From Anaerolineae bacterium (GTDB lineage Bacteria > Chloroflexota > Anaerolineae > Aggregatilineales > Phototrophicaceae): 64,000 nucleotides of DNA. Shown here piece by piece: positions 1-8,457 of this stretch. The translations under genes and the position numbers were made by a program. A model generated the notes under the pieces. That model saw nothing but the letters and a program-made list of their open reading frames with translations, was not told the DNA's origin and ran no database searches. The DNA is taken from NCBI GenBank assembly GCA_022843745.1, contig JALHNB010000005.1, positions 47,382 through 111,381 of the forward strand, read 5' to 3'. Within the stretch, counting starts at the first letter, position 1, and each line of letters opens with the position of its first letter.

Positions 1-291
1 CAAACGGGCTTATTCGAGCCACCGCAGTGGATACCCGGCACAACGCGCTTTGGTTACACATTTGGAGAACCCGGCACGTATTGGGTTGGCGAGCGCGGGC
101 AGCCACCGCATCGCTTCCCGAACGAAACCGAAAGTGCCTTTAGCCCAATTTTTGCAAATGATTTTATGGTTTTTTCGACCACACCGTCTGATGGGGGTGT
201 TGAACTGCGCTATATCCGTTTGGGGGAGACAGAATCCAACCTCATCGCTGATGTGGACGCGCCTTACCCGATTTTTAAAGCTGATTCGTAG
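1..291 (+). CDS. C-terminal part of an unknown protein, cut by the window edge
   Basis: Frame 1 is open from the first base to a TAG at 289-291, giving the last 96 residues of a protein whose start lies outside the window. The visible part is rich in Gly, Pro, Phe and Tyr and looks like a beta-rich secreted or surface domain, but I recognise no family. I prefer this frame to an ATG-initiated overlapping frame at 50-322, whose product is Arg/Trp-rich and low in acidic residues, as expected for a shadow. The stop codon lies at the edge of a GGGCGA palindrome shared with other intergenic sites in the window. Function unknown. Confidence 0.6.
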   Translation, partial: QTGLFEPPQWIPGTTRFGYTFGEPGTYWVGERGQPPHRFPNETESAFSPIFANDFMVFSTTPSDGGVELRYIRLGETESNLIADVDAPYPIFKADS

Positions 292-314
292 GGCGACCCA
301 CCAGAATCGCCCCT
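289..314. repeat. Short palindrome of the GTAGGGGC family
   Basis: GGGCGA and TCGCCC arms surround a 10-nt centre, between two convergent genes. It resembles the hairpins at 19648, 21432, 24230, 25091, 32971 and 37502. It may also work as a bidirectional terminator, but no T-tract is present. Confidence 0.5.
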
Positions 315-332
315 GGAATTGAGATCAGAACC

Positions 333-959
333 TTAAACTTTCTTAACCTCGGCGGTGTCCGTTATTTTGACCGTAGGGATCGAGCCTGTGGTAGGTGTTC
401 GTTCAGGCGCGGGTGCGGCGCGATTACGGAATCCGACGAGGTAGATGAAAACCCCAAGCACAATCATTCCTGCTACGACGAGCAATGTCCCCAACCCCGA
501 AAGCACAATCCGTTGCAGCATATCGCGCTGGTCGGCAGGCAAAATCTCGCTGCTGGATGGCGTGACGACTGGCTCAACAGTGCTGCGCTGCGCACCATAC
601 TCGACAACGGTTGGCAGTGTGCCTTCGCCAATCGAAGCTGTAAAGGTGTCGGGAGTCGTGGCGGTAAAATCGGCGCTGGTGACGGTCAGCGAATATTGAC
701 CCGTCGTTAAAAATTGGAAGCAGATAACGCCCTGGGCAGCGTTTGGCGAATCGTCCATCAGAGCGCTGGCGACGACGATGTTTTCGGCATTGAGCAGATT
801 GGCGCTGATCCCGCGCGTGATAAATGGCTCACCGCTGTCAAACTGGCTGTTTCCGTTGCGGTCTTCGTAGGCTCGCAGGCAAAATTGGCTACCTGTTTGT
901 GCGGATACTGCGCTGGAAAAAGCGAACGCGATTATCAGGATGAATAGGACACGACGCAT
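333..959 (-). CDS. Secreted, membrane-anchored SdrD/Cna-B-like protein
   Basis: This 208-residue protein starts with a signal peptide (hydrophobic residues 4-18, likely cleavage after AVSAQ). Residues about 26-125 look like an SdrD/Cna-B-type beta-sandwich: the opening YEDRNGNSQFDSGEP is the typical D-x-N-x-N-x-x-x-D-x-G-E-P calcium-binding start of such domains. A hydrophobic helix at about 150-177 is followed by a basic, Pro/Thr-rich cytoplasmic tail. The gene follows the LysM protein with a 12-bp gap and a GAGG ribosome site, so the two are probably co-transcribed and both sit on the cell surface. No LPxTG signal precedes the membrane helix. A structural or adhesive role is inference. Confidence 0.7.
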   Translation of the reverse strand: MRRVLFILIIAFAFSSAVSAQTGSQFCLRAYEDRNGNSQFDSGEPFITRGISANLLNAENIVVASALMDDSPNAAQGVICFQFLTTGQYSLTVTSADFTATTPDTFTASIGEGTLPTVVEYGAQRSTVEPVVTPSSSEILPADQRDMLQRIVLSGLGTLLVVAGMIVLGVFIYLVGFRNRAAPAPERTPTTGSIPTVKITDTAEVKKV

Positions 960-971
960 AATTTTTTGTCC

Positions 972-2648
972 TCATCTACGACGCATAAACAGCGTCAGGC
1001 CAAGTCCGGCGATCAACACCACAGCCGCTAATCCAAAAACGACCAGACCGCTTACACTGAAAATCTGATTGACCGTCGCGTTTGTATCGGTCTCGCTTGC
1101 TGGCACATCGTTCACGATTCCGCCTGAGTCGGCTGGAGGAGGCGCAACCGGAGCGACACCCGCTGCCGCACCAAAAGCGACATCAATGGTTGTTCCAGGC
1201 AGCAAATCGAGGCGTAATTGGTCGGGCGAAGTCAGACCAAAATCAGCGGGTGGGCTGGCAGCGATGAGGTATGCACCAGCGGCTAAACCTTCGAAACACT
1301 GGGGTTCGGAGATGCCGTCAGTCTGTATGCTGTCCGTGACCTCAGCGCCGCCACTGAGATTGATACTTCCACCCGCTAATAATGCCTCTTCCTGCTCCTG
1401 AATGCGATTTTGATTTGCGTCGTCAAACAGCAACACGCAAACTGACGATGCCAATGTAGACGGATCGCTGGAGGGTAAAACGCTGCCGTTGGCGACTGAT
1501 ACGACGGGCGCGGGAGCGGATGTATTGCTGAATTCTGATTCCGTTTGAGATGACTCACCTTCGGACGAATTACCTGAAGATGATTGACCGGGTGCTTGAA
1601 TAGTGGGCAGCACAACGGTGGTTTGCCCATCGCTATTTTCAGCTTCCGGTGTGCTTTCGGGGCTGTTGGCTTCTTCAGTCGATTCGCTGTCTGCTTCTTC
1701 TGTCGCGTCCGGCACTTCTTCACTGAAAGATTCGCCGCTGGTAGGAAGAGGCTCTTTGATGATGATTTCCTGACCGAGCTGGATGATGCGCGGATCGCTG
1801 ATGTTGTTCAAATCCATGACTTGCTGGCGTGTCATGCCATAGGCAACGGCAATGCTGTCAATGGTATCGCCTGTCTGGACGACATGAACGATTGAACCAT
1901 CCTCGCGCGTGTTCTGCGGGACGACAAACGCGACTTCCGGTGGTGCAGTTGGGATGGCTGTAGCCGCACCAGCAACCGCGCCACCGCTTCCGCCACCGGT
2001 TAGCGATGCCTGATCCCAATAACTGCGGTTCAACTGTGCCGTCGAGGACTGTGTTGAATACAGAAAGAGCGTGACGGTTGTACCCGTCGTCGTCGCGCTC
2101 ACCGACATCTGAAGCCACTGGTCATGCGGCTGCACCCAGCCGGACCAGACAATATCGCCATCTGTGGGGTCGGTTCCGCCGTTGGGATCGATGCCGATGC
2201 GCGTCTGCGAACCGGATTCAACTGCCGAGCCGCACGAGTCTGAGCCAGTCGCGATATTACAGGCTTTCACCTGCGCCCACGCACTAGCCTGGACATTGGA
2301 GCCTAGCTCAACACTGACCTGCTGGTAAATCGCCGCTGTACAGGTCACGAAGCCGCAATCGACATTGAGTGCTCGTGTGCCTTCTTTGGGGCTTGGGCCG
2401 GGGCCAGGGTGAGGATTAACACTGGTGCGATCTGAGCGATTCGTAAATTCGCCCGTTGGCGATGCCAGCCAGATATTCCAGCCATTGGGTAAATAAATCG
2501 GAAATTCACCACCACGCCGGGTGGTATATGGTCCAGATGAACTTTCTTCGAGGCCGGGGTTGTTCAGCAGTTCGCTGGTTTGCGCGCTGACCAGTACCTC
2601 ACCCACCAGGCCAATAATTAATACAAACAACAGCGTTATTCGCCGCAT
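972..2648 (-). CDS. Secreted multidomain LysM/SdrD-like surface protein
   Basis: The ATG at 2648 is chosen because GGAG lies 10 nt upstream; a TTG six codons earlier (2666) is the alternative. The 558-residue product has a signal peptide, then a jelly-roll-like region (about 25-220) beginning LLNNPGLEE, a usual opening of carbohydrate-binding-like modules. A LysM domain at about 250-295 (VVQTGDTIDSIAVAYGM ... LGQEIIIKEP) should bind peptidoglycan. An acidic Ser/Glu-rich linker leads to an SdrD/Cna-B-like domain (about 400-495, FDDANQNRIQEQEEALL). A C-terminal transmembrane helix ends in Arg residues. It is probably a wall-associated surface protein in a two-gene unit with the following SdrD-like gene. 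The domain calls are firm; the cellular role is unknown. Confidence 0.75.
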   Translation of the reverse strand: MRRITLLFVLIIGLVGEVLVSAQTSELLNNPGLEESSSGPYTTRRGGEFPIYLPNGWNIWLASPTGEFTNRSDRTSVNPHPGPGPSPKEGTRALNVDCGFVTCTAAIYQQVSVELGSNVQASAWAQVKACNIATGSDSCGSAVESGSQTRIGIDPNGGTDPTDGDIVWSGWVQPHDQWLQMSVSATTTGTTVTLFLYSTQSSTAQLNRSYWDQASLTGGGSGGAVAGAATAIPTAPPEVAFVVPQNTREDGSIVHVVQTGDTIDSIAVAYGMTRQQVMDLNNISDPRIIQLGQEIIIKEPLPTSGESFSEEVPDATEEADSESTEEANSPESTPEAENSDGQTTVVLPTIQAPGQSSSGNSSEGESSQTESEFSNTSAPAPVVSVANGSVLPSSDPSTLASSVCVLLFDDANQNRIQEQEEALLAGGSINLSGGAEVTDSIQTDGISEPQCFEGLAAGAYLIAASPPADFGLTSPDQLRLDLLPGTTIDVAFGAAAGVAPVAPPPADSGGIVNDVPASETDTNATVNQIFSVSGLVVFGLAAVVLIAGLGLTLFMRRR

Positions 2649-2782
2649 ATTCGTCAGACTCCACAACTTGCAAGAGGTGACTCAAAAACGAATTTATCGC
2701 CCTTGAGCGCGGCGCGATTATAACACGGTGGAGTCGAGAGTCAACCGTAGCAGGAGGCGCGTCAGGTGATCGTGGGGTTCGG

Positions 2783-3847
2783 TCAAACCGGAGAAAACTC
2801 ACCACGCCGGAAGGGTAAATAGGCTTTTATCCAGCTTTGATCGTGTTCGCGGATGAAGTTTTCGGCCTTTTCAACGAGGTCGCGATTGCCTACAAATAAG
2901 GGAATGCGCTGGTGCAGCAGCACAGGCTGAATATCCAGAATGCTGCCGATTCCGTCGGAGGCATAGCCGCCCGCTTGATTGGCGAGGAAGGCCATCGCTT
3001 GGGCTTCAAACATCAGGCGCATTTTGCCAAATGGTTCTTTGGCTTTTTTCATATCGCCCGGATAGATGAAAACGCCGCCTTGCAGCAGGTTGCGGTGAAA
3101 ATCGGCTACCATTGAGCCGGTATAACGCAGGGCGAGTGGTTCGTGCCCCGCGCCATACATGCCTTGCAGCCATTTCACATAGGCGCGAACGCCCGCCGTC
3201 CAGTATTTCTCGTAACCCTGGTTGACACTGTAATATTTGGGCTTGGGGGGGATGCGGATGTTCTCGTGGCTGAGGAGAAATTCCCCGACACTGGGGTCGA
3301 GCGTAAAGCCGTGAACACCCTGTCCGGTACTGTAGACCATCATCGTACTGGAGCCATAGATGACGTATCCGGCGGCGACCAGTTTGCTGGCGGGCTGCAA
3401 GAGGTCTTCCAGCGCACCACGCTCCGCTGCTGAAACTTTGCGATGAATCGAGAAAATTGTCCCTACCGAGACATTCACGTCGATATTTGATGAGCCATCC
3501 AGTGGGTCGTAGAGCAGGACGTATTTGCCGACAGGGAAATGCTCAGGTATCGGAATCAGCTCATCCTGTTCTTCTGAGGCCATTGCGCACAGACGCCCTG
3601 TATGATCGTTCATCCTGAAGATGATGTCGTGAGCGAAAACATCCAGTTTTTGCTGGCGTTCTCCATAGATATTCTCGTTTTCGGCAGCGCCGAGAATATC
3701 GACCAGTCCGGCGCGGGTTGTTTCGCGGGCGATCAGTTTGGCGGCCAGGGCAATATCGTAGAGCAGCCCGGTAAATGCCCCGGTTGCGTGGGGATATAGC
3801 TGCTGCTGCTCAAAAATATGTCGTTCAATCGTGACGACCTTCGCCAT
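2783..3847 (-). CDS. fbp: Fructose-1,6-bisphosphatase class I
   Basis: The enzyme hydrolyses fructose 1,6-bisphosphate to fructose 6-phosphate in gluconeogenesis. Metal-binding motifs are visible: SEEQDE at 91-96 and [10 protein letters not shown] at 114-123, with the conserved S(V/I)GTIFSIHR stretch just after. [19 protein letters not shown] and [14 protein letters not shown] match the substrate-binding C-terminal half. At 354 residues it has the usual class I length. The ATG at 3847 has a GGGGAG ribosome site. The 106-bp upstream gap contains a 13-bp inverted repeat (3892-3942) that could end the preceding ATPase transcript or control this gene. Confidence 0.95.
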   Translation of the reverse strand: MAKVVTIERHIFEQQQLYPHATGAFTGLLYDIALAAKLIARETTRAGLVDILGAAENENIYGERQQKLDVFAHDIIFRMNDHTGRLCAMASEEQDELIPIPEHFPVGKYVLLYDPLDGSSNIDVNVSVGTIFSIHRKVSAAERGALEDLLQPASKLVAAGYVIYGSSTMMVYSTGQGVHGFTLDPSVGEFLLSHENIRIPPKPKYYSVNQGYEKYWTAGVRAYVKWLQGMYGAGHEPLALRYTGSMVADFHRNLLQGGVFIYPGDMKKAKEPFGKMRLMFEAQAMAFLANQAGGYASDGIGSILDIQPVLLHQRIPLFVGNRDLVEKAENFIREHDQSWIKAYLPFRRGEFSPV

Positions 3848-3891
3848 GCCCGTCTCCCCTGACGTGTAAAAGTTATTTTAATAATCTTAAT

Positions 3892-3942
3892 ATAGCTCTG
3901 CGTGTAGAACAATGAATATTCAGATCAATCACGCAGAGCTAT
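3892..3942 (-). promoter_or_regulatory. Long-armed inverted repeat in front of fbp
   Basis: ATAGCTCTGCGTG (3892-3904) and CACGCAGAGCTAT (3930-3942) are perfect 13-bp complementary arms around a 25-nt AT-rich loop that contains the small palindrome GAATATTC. On the minus strand the right-hand arm is followed by A/T-rich sequence without a clean T-tract. It lies between the ATPase stop and the fbp start. It could be a terminator, an attenuator or an operator pair; the sequence does not decide. Confidence 0.55.
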
Positions 3943-3953
3943 TCTCATTCCGA

Positions 3954-6638
3954 TCAATACGCTGGCAGCAGCAATGACTGGTTGTTGATCTCGACATACC
4001 AGTGTGGCAGCCAGCCGATGCCGAATAATTCCGCCTGGATGTCCTTTTTGAGCGCAGGGATGAGATAGTCCTGAATATCCGTCGCGATCTTTGCCCATTT
4101 TTCGTTGGTCGCTCGAAGCTGTTCTTCAAGCTGTGCTTCCAGTTTATCCATTTGCCCTTGAAGTTCTTGAATGACCTCCTGGCTTTCGGTTAGGCTTTCC
4201 TCGGTCTGGCGCGTCTGGCGACCTGCACGGCTGGTACGCGAAAGGGTATAGGTGGTGCGCCCCTTGAGAAGACTCAGGAAGGCCTCGCCCTGTGTGAATA
4301 ATTGTTCGCGCTTACGATCTGAAAGCTCTTTGTGTTCCGCTTGTAATTCGCGCTCTTTGCGGCGCAAACGATCTTCGAGTGTGTCCATTGCTTTTTCAAA
4401 TTGTGCTGTCACCTTGTCGATTTCGGCATCACGCTGTTCGCGGGCGACCTGGGCGCACTGGGCGGCAAATTCGCTGGGGTTCGCGTCGGGATTACCATAA
4501 ACCTTGAGCGATGCGTTAAAGGGCACACTCAAACGGGCAGTGTTATACAGGTAGTCGATCATTTCGCGCTGGAGGGCTGTCAAACGTTTGGCATCGGTCA
4601 GGCCGGATGATAAATCACCGTAAATCGCGCCACCAAAAGGCTCGCTCGAAATGGTTTTTACATCAATAGGATGCGCTAAATACTCGTCCCAATGAACGAT
4701 CCCCGTCTTTTCCAGACCCGGAATCTGATAGGCATACATGCGCAGTGTATAGATGCTCGATTTGCGATCCTGGTAACGAACACCCGCCTGCGCCAGCAAA
4801 ATGGGTTTGTAGGCCAGTGCGAGATTACCAACCGACTGCGCCGAAAAATTCGTGCGGCGCTCCCAGGCAGCGATGGCTTGCTGTCCATTCATCAGATGGG
4901 GGAGGAAATATTGTACGCTCGTTGAAGGCAGCGGTGGTCGATTGGCCGAGAAACCGGGTGTGACACTCGGTGTGTTGGTAATGGGGGTAATCGGCTGCGA
5001 GTCCTGGCGAACCAGTCCTGTCACGCCTGTTTGCTCCACCATCGAACGCATGGGCGGTGGCGGCATCGGTACAACAGCGTTCTGCGCGGCAATAACACCG
5101 GGCAAATTCGTTGGTCGAGATGCCTGACCGGGCAGTGTCATCGGCGGTGCATTGGGGGCGACCACAGGCTGGCGGGCAGGATAAGTATTGCCTTGGGCAG
5201 CGAGGATTGTTGCAAGCTGCTGGCGCTGCTGTGCCATCAACACACCGACCTGCTGGCGAGTCAGCGGCCCACGCAGATAACTCATCGCCCAGCGGGTATG
5301 CACGAGAATTGGCCCCCCAGTGTCGTGGACATTGTGCATGAGAAAAACGCGCGGCTCAATGTCAGAAATCAACTGCTCGACTTCTTTGATGTTCAGGCCA
5401 TTGTCAGCGCTTGCCAGCGATTCCAGCCCGATCATCACTTTTTTCTTGTCATTGTCCGATTGCAATCGCCCAATAAACCAAGTTCCGGCGTTGGTCAGAC
5501 CTTTATAATCCAGATCGCCCGGATTCTGAGTCGCCAAAACCAGTCCGACGCCAAAGGCACGTGCTTGTTTGAGAAGGCGCAAAATTGGATCTTTAGTCGG
5601 CGGATTGCGCGGATAGGGCGGGAAATAGCCAAACATCTCGTCGATATAGAGCAGCGCCCGCAAGCTGGTCGTGCCGCTGAGGGTTCGCAGCCAGCCCAGC
5701 ATATTTTCGGTGAGCAGCGTAATAATGAACTGCTTCTCCGGCTCGGAAAGATGCGCGATGTAAAAAATCGAAACGCGCGGACGACCATTCGGCTGGTAGA
5801 GCAAATTCTGAATATCGAGTGGTTCGCCCTGAATCCACGATTGGAACGAAGGCGCAGCGATAATGCTGTTGAGCGCCATCGCCAATTTCAAACGCTGCTT
5901 TTCGGGCATGTAGTCGTCAATTGGGAAAACGCCGAGTTTTTCAAATGGCGGTCTTTGCACCTGGAGAATGACATCCTCCAGTGTGAGATCGATACCGCGC
6001 TGCCAGGCGTATTCAAAAATATTGGCGACCAGGACATGTTCAGGGTCTTTGACTGGTTCGACGCTCAAGCCGATGAGCGCCAGGAGCGCCGTCACTGTAC
6101 CGTTGATTTGCTCGCGGTTGGCTTCCTCGTTACCCGCCCAACCTTCACGCGGAGCGCGTAGCGAGGCTAGGATGCTGATGGGCAAGCCCGCGTCTGAGCC
6201 GGGGGTATAGATGCTGTATTTGGCTGCTAATGACAACCAACGAACACGATCCGGCACGATGCCCCAGTTCCCCAGACCTTCACGCCAACGATGCGCCACA
6301 TCCGCAGCGAATGAAGGCACATCCAACCCGGCGCGGCGGGCTTCATCCACATTGATCCAGTTCTGGAAATCTTCAGGGCGCATATCCGGGAAAGTCAGAA
6401 GCAGGTTGGTGATGTCACCTTTGGGGTCGATGATAATGGCGGGAACATTGTCGAGAATGGCTTCTTCCAGCAGGGTAATACACAAGCCCGTTTTGCCGCT
6501 GCCCGTCATGCCGACGACGACGGCGTGCGTGGTCAGATCGCGCGAGTCGTAATAGACAATATCGGGGGCTAAACGGTGATTGATTGGGTCATAACGCCGC
6601 CCCAGGTAAAAGGTCGTCGGTGCTTCAATAAAAGGCAT
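3954..6638 (-). CDS. HerA/DUF853-like P-loop ATPase with C-terminal coiled coil
   Basis: This 894-residue protein carries a HerA/FtsK-superfamily ATPase core. Walker A is GMTGSGKT at 43-50, followed by IIIDPKGDITNLLL; a Walker B-like strand LLYIDEMFGYFPP lies near 330; a sensor-like strand LATQNPGDLDYKG lies near 375. Residues about 500-600 form a Pro-rich linker. About 700-830 is a long Glu/Gln/Arg coiled coil, and the C-terminal residues form a small hydrophobic domain. There are no transmembrane helices. Proteins of this shape are usually annotated as helicase HerA-domain or DUF853 ATP-binding proteins. The substrate, either DNA or a large protein assembly, is not known. No nuclease or SIR2 partner adjoins it, so a HerA-type defence pair is not supported. 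The start has a CGGAGA ribosome site. Confidence 0.75.
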   Translation of the reverse strand: MPFIEAPTTFYLGRRYDPINHRLAPDIVYYDSRDLTTHAVVVGMTGSGKTGLCITLLEEAILDNVPAIIIDPKGDITNLLLTFPDMRPEDFQNWINVDEARRAGLDVPSFAADVAHRWREGLGNWGIVPDRVRWLSLAAKYSIYTPGSDAGLPISILASLRAPREGWAGNEEANREQINGTVTALLALIGLSVEPVKDPEHVLVANIFEYAWQRGIDLTLEDVILQVQRPPFEKLGVFPIDDYMPEKQRLKLAMALNSIIAAPSFQSWIQGEPLDIQNLLYQPNGRPRVSIFYIAHLSEPEKQFIITLLTENMLGWLRTLSGTTSLRALLYIDEMFGYFPPYPRNPPTKDPILRLLKQARAFGVGLVLATQNPGDLDYKGLTNAGTWFIGRLQSDNDKKKVMIGLESLASADNGLNIKEVEQLISDIEPRVFLMHNVHDTGGPILVHTRWAMSYLRGPLTRQQVGVLMAQQRQQLATILAAQGNTYPARQPVVAPNAPPMTLPGQASRPTNLPGVIAAQNAVVPMPPPPMRSMVEQTGVTGLVRQDSQPITPITNTPSVTPGFSANRPPLPSTSVQYFLPHLMNGQQAIAAWERRTNFSAQSVGNLALAYKPILLAQAGVRYQDRKSSIYTLRMYAYQIPGLEKTGIVHWDEYLAHPIDVKTISSEPFGGAIYGDLSSGLTDAKRLTALQREMIDYLYNTARLSVPFNASLKVYGNPDANPSEFAAQCAQVAREQRDAEIDKVTAQFEKAMDTLEDRLRRKERELQAEHKELSDRKREQLFTQGEAFLSLLKGRTTYTLSRTSRAGRQTRQTEESLTESQEVIQELQGQMDKLEAQLEEQLRATNEKWAKIATDIQDYLIPALKKDIQAELFGIGWLPHWYVEINNQSLLLPAY

Positions 6639-6725
6639 AACACCTGTCTCCGTTAATGCTCAATACGCTAATTTGTTCTATTTTACCACACTCTACTTAT
6701 TATACTCCCGATAGGCGCAAACAGC

Positions 6726-6753
6726 TTGACAGCAGGCTGCTAAACGGTATAAT
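6726..6753 (+). promoter_or_regulatory. Near-consensus sigma-70 promoter of the chromate operon
   Basis: TTGACA at 6726-6731 and TATAAT at 6748-6753 are both perfect hexamers with a 16-bp spacer, about 60 bp before the chrA start. This is the strongest promoter seen in the window. Its -10 element overlaps the operator-like repeats at 6750-6787. Confidence 0.85.
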
Positions 6754-6787
6754 GTAACCATTGTTACTTGTAACGGATGTTACATTA
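6750..6787. promoter_or_regulatory. Double palindromic operator over the chrA promoter
   Basis: Two tandem copies of TGTAAC-N4-GTTAC start at 6753 and 6769, 16 bp apart. Together they form a larger palindrome whose ends are TAATGTAAC (6750-6758) and GTTACATTA (6779-6787). The first copy overlaps the -10 box and the second covers the likely transcription start, the placement expected for a repressor site. ChrB-type regulators control chromate operons in other bacteria and a ChrB-N protein is encoded downstream, so it is the leading candidate ligand. That pairing is inference. Confidence 0.7.
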
Positions 6788-6816
6788 GCTATGTGATAAT
6801 CAAAGGCTCTAAACAG

Positions 6817-8019
6817 ATGTCTGACGCTCAACCACATGCCGTCAATCCTTCTCAAATATCTTATCTTCAATTATTCCTGCGGTTTTTGCGCTTTGGATTC
6901 ATGGCCTGGGGCGGGCCTGTCGCGCAGATCGCGATGCTTCGGCAGGAACTTGTCGATGAGGAACATTGGATTTCGAATGAGCGCTTCAACCGCGTTCTGG
7001 CTGTTTATCAGGTATTGCCGGGGCCGGAAGCGACAGAATTGTGTGTTTATTTTGGGATGCTGGCACGGGGGCGTGTAGGCGGTTTGCTGGCAGGGTTAGG
7101 CTTTGTCGTGCCGGGGTTTATCTTCATGCTGATGCTGTCGTGGTTTTATGTTCAATATGGAATGACTAGCGGAGTTTTCGCCGCTGTGTTTTATGGGATG
7201 CAGCCAGCCGTTATAGCGCTGATTGCCCGCGCTGTTCACCGCATTGGCACTCACGCGCTCGGCAATCGTTGGCTGCTCGGTATCGCTCTATTTGCCTGCG
7301 TTCTGCAATTGTTGAATATCAACTTCATCATCATTTTGCCTTGCGCGGGGCTGGCCTATATTTTGATTCGTCGCGGTTGGCAAATTCCTGCGGCAGCGCT
7401 TGGCGTGGCACTCATCATTGGCGCACTGGTGGTTGCGCAGCGCCCCAGTGAGGTGATCAATCTCGTTCCAGAAGTGGCGGCAGGCACAGCATCACCCCTG
7501 TCGCTATTTGGCTCCGGACTCAGCGCTGGTCTGCTGACTTTTGGTGGCGCATACACCGTCATCCCGTTTTTGCGGCATGACGCGGTAGAAATAAATGGCT
7601 GGATGACGGGTGCGCAGTTTTTAGATGGCATCGCTTTATCCGGCATTTTGCCTGCGCCGCTGGTAATTTTCGGCACGTTTATCGGCTATGTCACGGCTGG
7701 ACTCGCGGGTGCGGTGGCGATGACTGTCGGGATATTTGGCCCGGCTTTTGCCTTTACGCTCGTCGGTCATGACGCGCTCGAAAAAGCGATTGCGAATACT
7801 TCGTTACATAACTTTCTGGATGGTGTGACCGCCGGAGTCGTGGGATTAATCGCGGCGGTGTCGATCACGCTGGCGATCACAACACTCACTGACCTCCCCA
7901 AACTGCTGATTTTCGCAGTAGCGCTGACCGTTCTCTTTCGCTGGAAAAGTAAGCTGAATGTGCCGGTAGTTGTACTGTGCGCGGGTCTGGTCGGGTTGCT
8001 CTTATTTCAGGGGGCATGA
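6817..8019 (+). CDS. chrA: Chromate efflux transporter ChrA (two-domain)
   Basis: ChrA exports chromate from the cytoplasm. The 400-residue product has two homologous CHR domains with about ten membrane segments. The first carries the signature FGFMAWGGPVAQIAML and LPGPEATELCVYFG; the second carries FGGAYTVIPFL and GILPAPLVIFGTFIGY. I chose the ATG at 6817, which has AAAGG about 10 nt upstream, over an in-frame GTG at 6793 with no ribosome site. It is the first gene of a four-gene operon behind a strong, operator-covered promoter and is followed after 3 bp by the ChrB N-terminal gene. The family assignment is secure; the inducer is inferred. Confidence 0.93.
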   Translation: MSDAQPHAVNPSQISYLQLFLRFLRFGFMAWGGPVAQIAMLRQELVDEEHWISNERFNRVLAVYQVLPGPEATELCVYFGMLARGRVGGLLAGLGFVVPGFIFMLMLSWFYVQYGMTSGVFAAVFYGMQPAVIALIARAVHRIGTHALGNRWLLGIALFACVLQLLNINFIIILPCAGLAYILIRRGWQIPAAALGVALIIGALVVAQRPSEVINLVPEVAAGTASPLSLFGSGLSAGLLTFGGAYTVIPFLRHDAVEINGWMTGAQFLDGIALSGILPAPLVIFGTFIGYVTAGLAGAVAMTVGIFGPAFAFTLVGHDALEKAIANTSLHNFLDGVTAGVVGLIAAVSITLAITTLTDLPKLLIFAVALTVLFRWKSKLNVPVVVLCAGLVGLLLFQGA

Positions 8020-8022
8020 AGG

Positions 8023-8457
8023 ATGGGGTCGTGGCTGCTGCTGGTCTACAACGTTCCATCCAACCCAAGCGCACACCGTGTTTATGCGTGGCGCAAGTTG
8101 AAAAGCCTGGGTGCAATCCTGCTGCATGATGCGGTGTGGGTGCTACCTGCAAATTCGCACACCCGCGAACAATTTCAATGGCTGGCTGTCGAAATTGCAG
8201 ATCGCGGCGGGGAAGCGCATCTGTGGGAAGCAGCGCTTTTACTCGACGGACAAGCGCAAAAGTTGATCGACCAGTTCAGCGATCAGGTCGAGAGTGCTTA
8301 TCGTGAGATTCTCGAAGCGTTGGAAAAAGCGGATGCTGACCTTGCCGCATTGTCCCGGCGTTACCAGCAGGTGAAGGCTCAGGATTATTTTCAATCAGAA
8401 TCCGGGCTGCGAGTGCGGGAAACGCTGCTCAAGGCAAGAGAGGATGGCGAGACATGA
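8023..8457 (+). CDS. ChrB N-terminal-domain protein (chromate-sensing regulator half)
   Basis: This 144-residue protein matches the N-terminal half of ChrB: the opening SWLLLVYNVPSNPSAHRV and AWRKLKSLGAILLHDAVWVL are typical of that domain, which resembles the PaaX-type regulator fold. In many proteobacteria ChrB is one protein of about 310 residues; here the two halves are separate genes. This one ends in ATGA overlap with the next gene, so translation is probably coupled. It lies 3 bp after chrA. By analogy it may bind the two TGTAAC-N4-GTTAC sites ahead of the operon. DNA binding by the isolated domain is inference. Confidence 0.8.
   Translation: MGSWLLLVYNVPSNPSAHRVYAWRKLKSLGAILLHDAVWVLPANSHTREQFQWLAVEIADRGGEAHLWEAALLLDGQAQKLIDQFSDQVESAYREILEALEKADADLAALSRRYQQVKAQDYFQSESGLRVRETLLKAREDGET

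Noticed and set aside
50..322. 90-residue ATG frame at the left edge
   Set aside because: It overlaps a better frame open from base 1 to 291; its product is Arg/Trp-rich and lacks domain-like pattern.
333..2648. LPxTG sorting signals in the surface proteins
   Set aside because: The C-terminal helices and Arg ends are present but no LPxTG-like motif precedes them.
5031..6161. 376-residue plus-strand frame
   Set aside because: It lies antisense inside the HerA-like ATPase gene and has no recognisable domain or ribosome site; a shadow.
3954..6638. HerA-nuclease or HerA-SIR2 defence pair
   Set aside because: The neighbours are fbp and chrA; no nuclease or SIR2 gene is adjacent.
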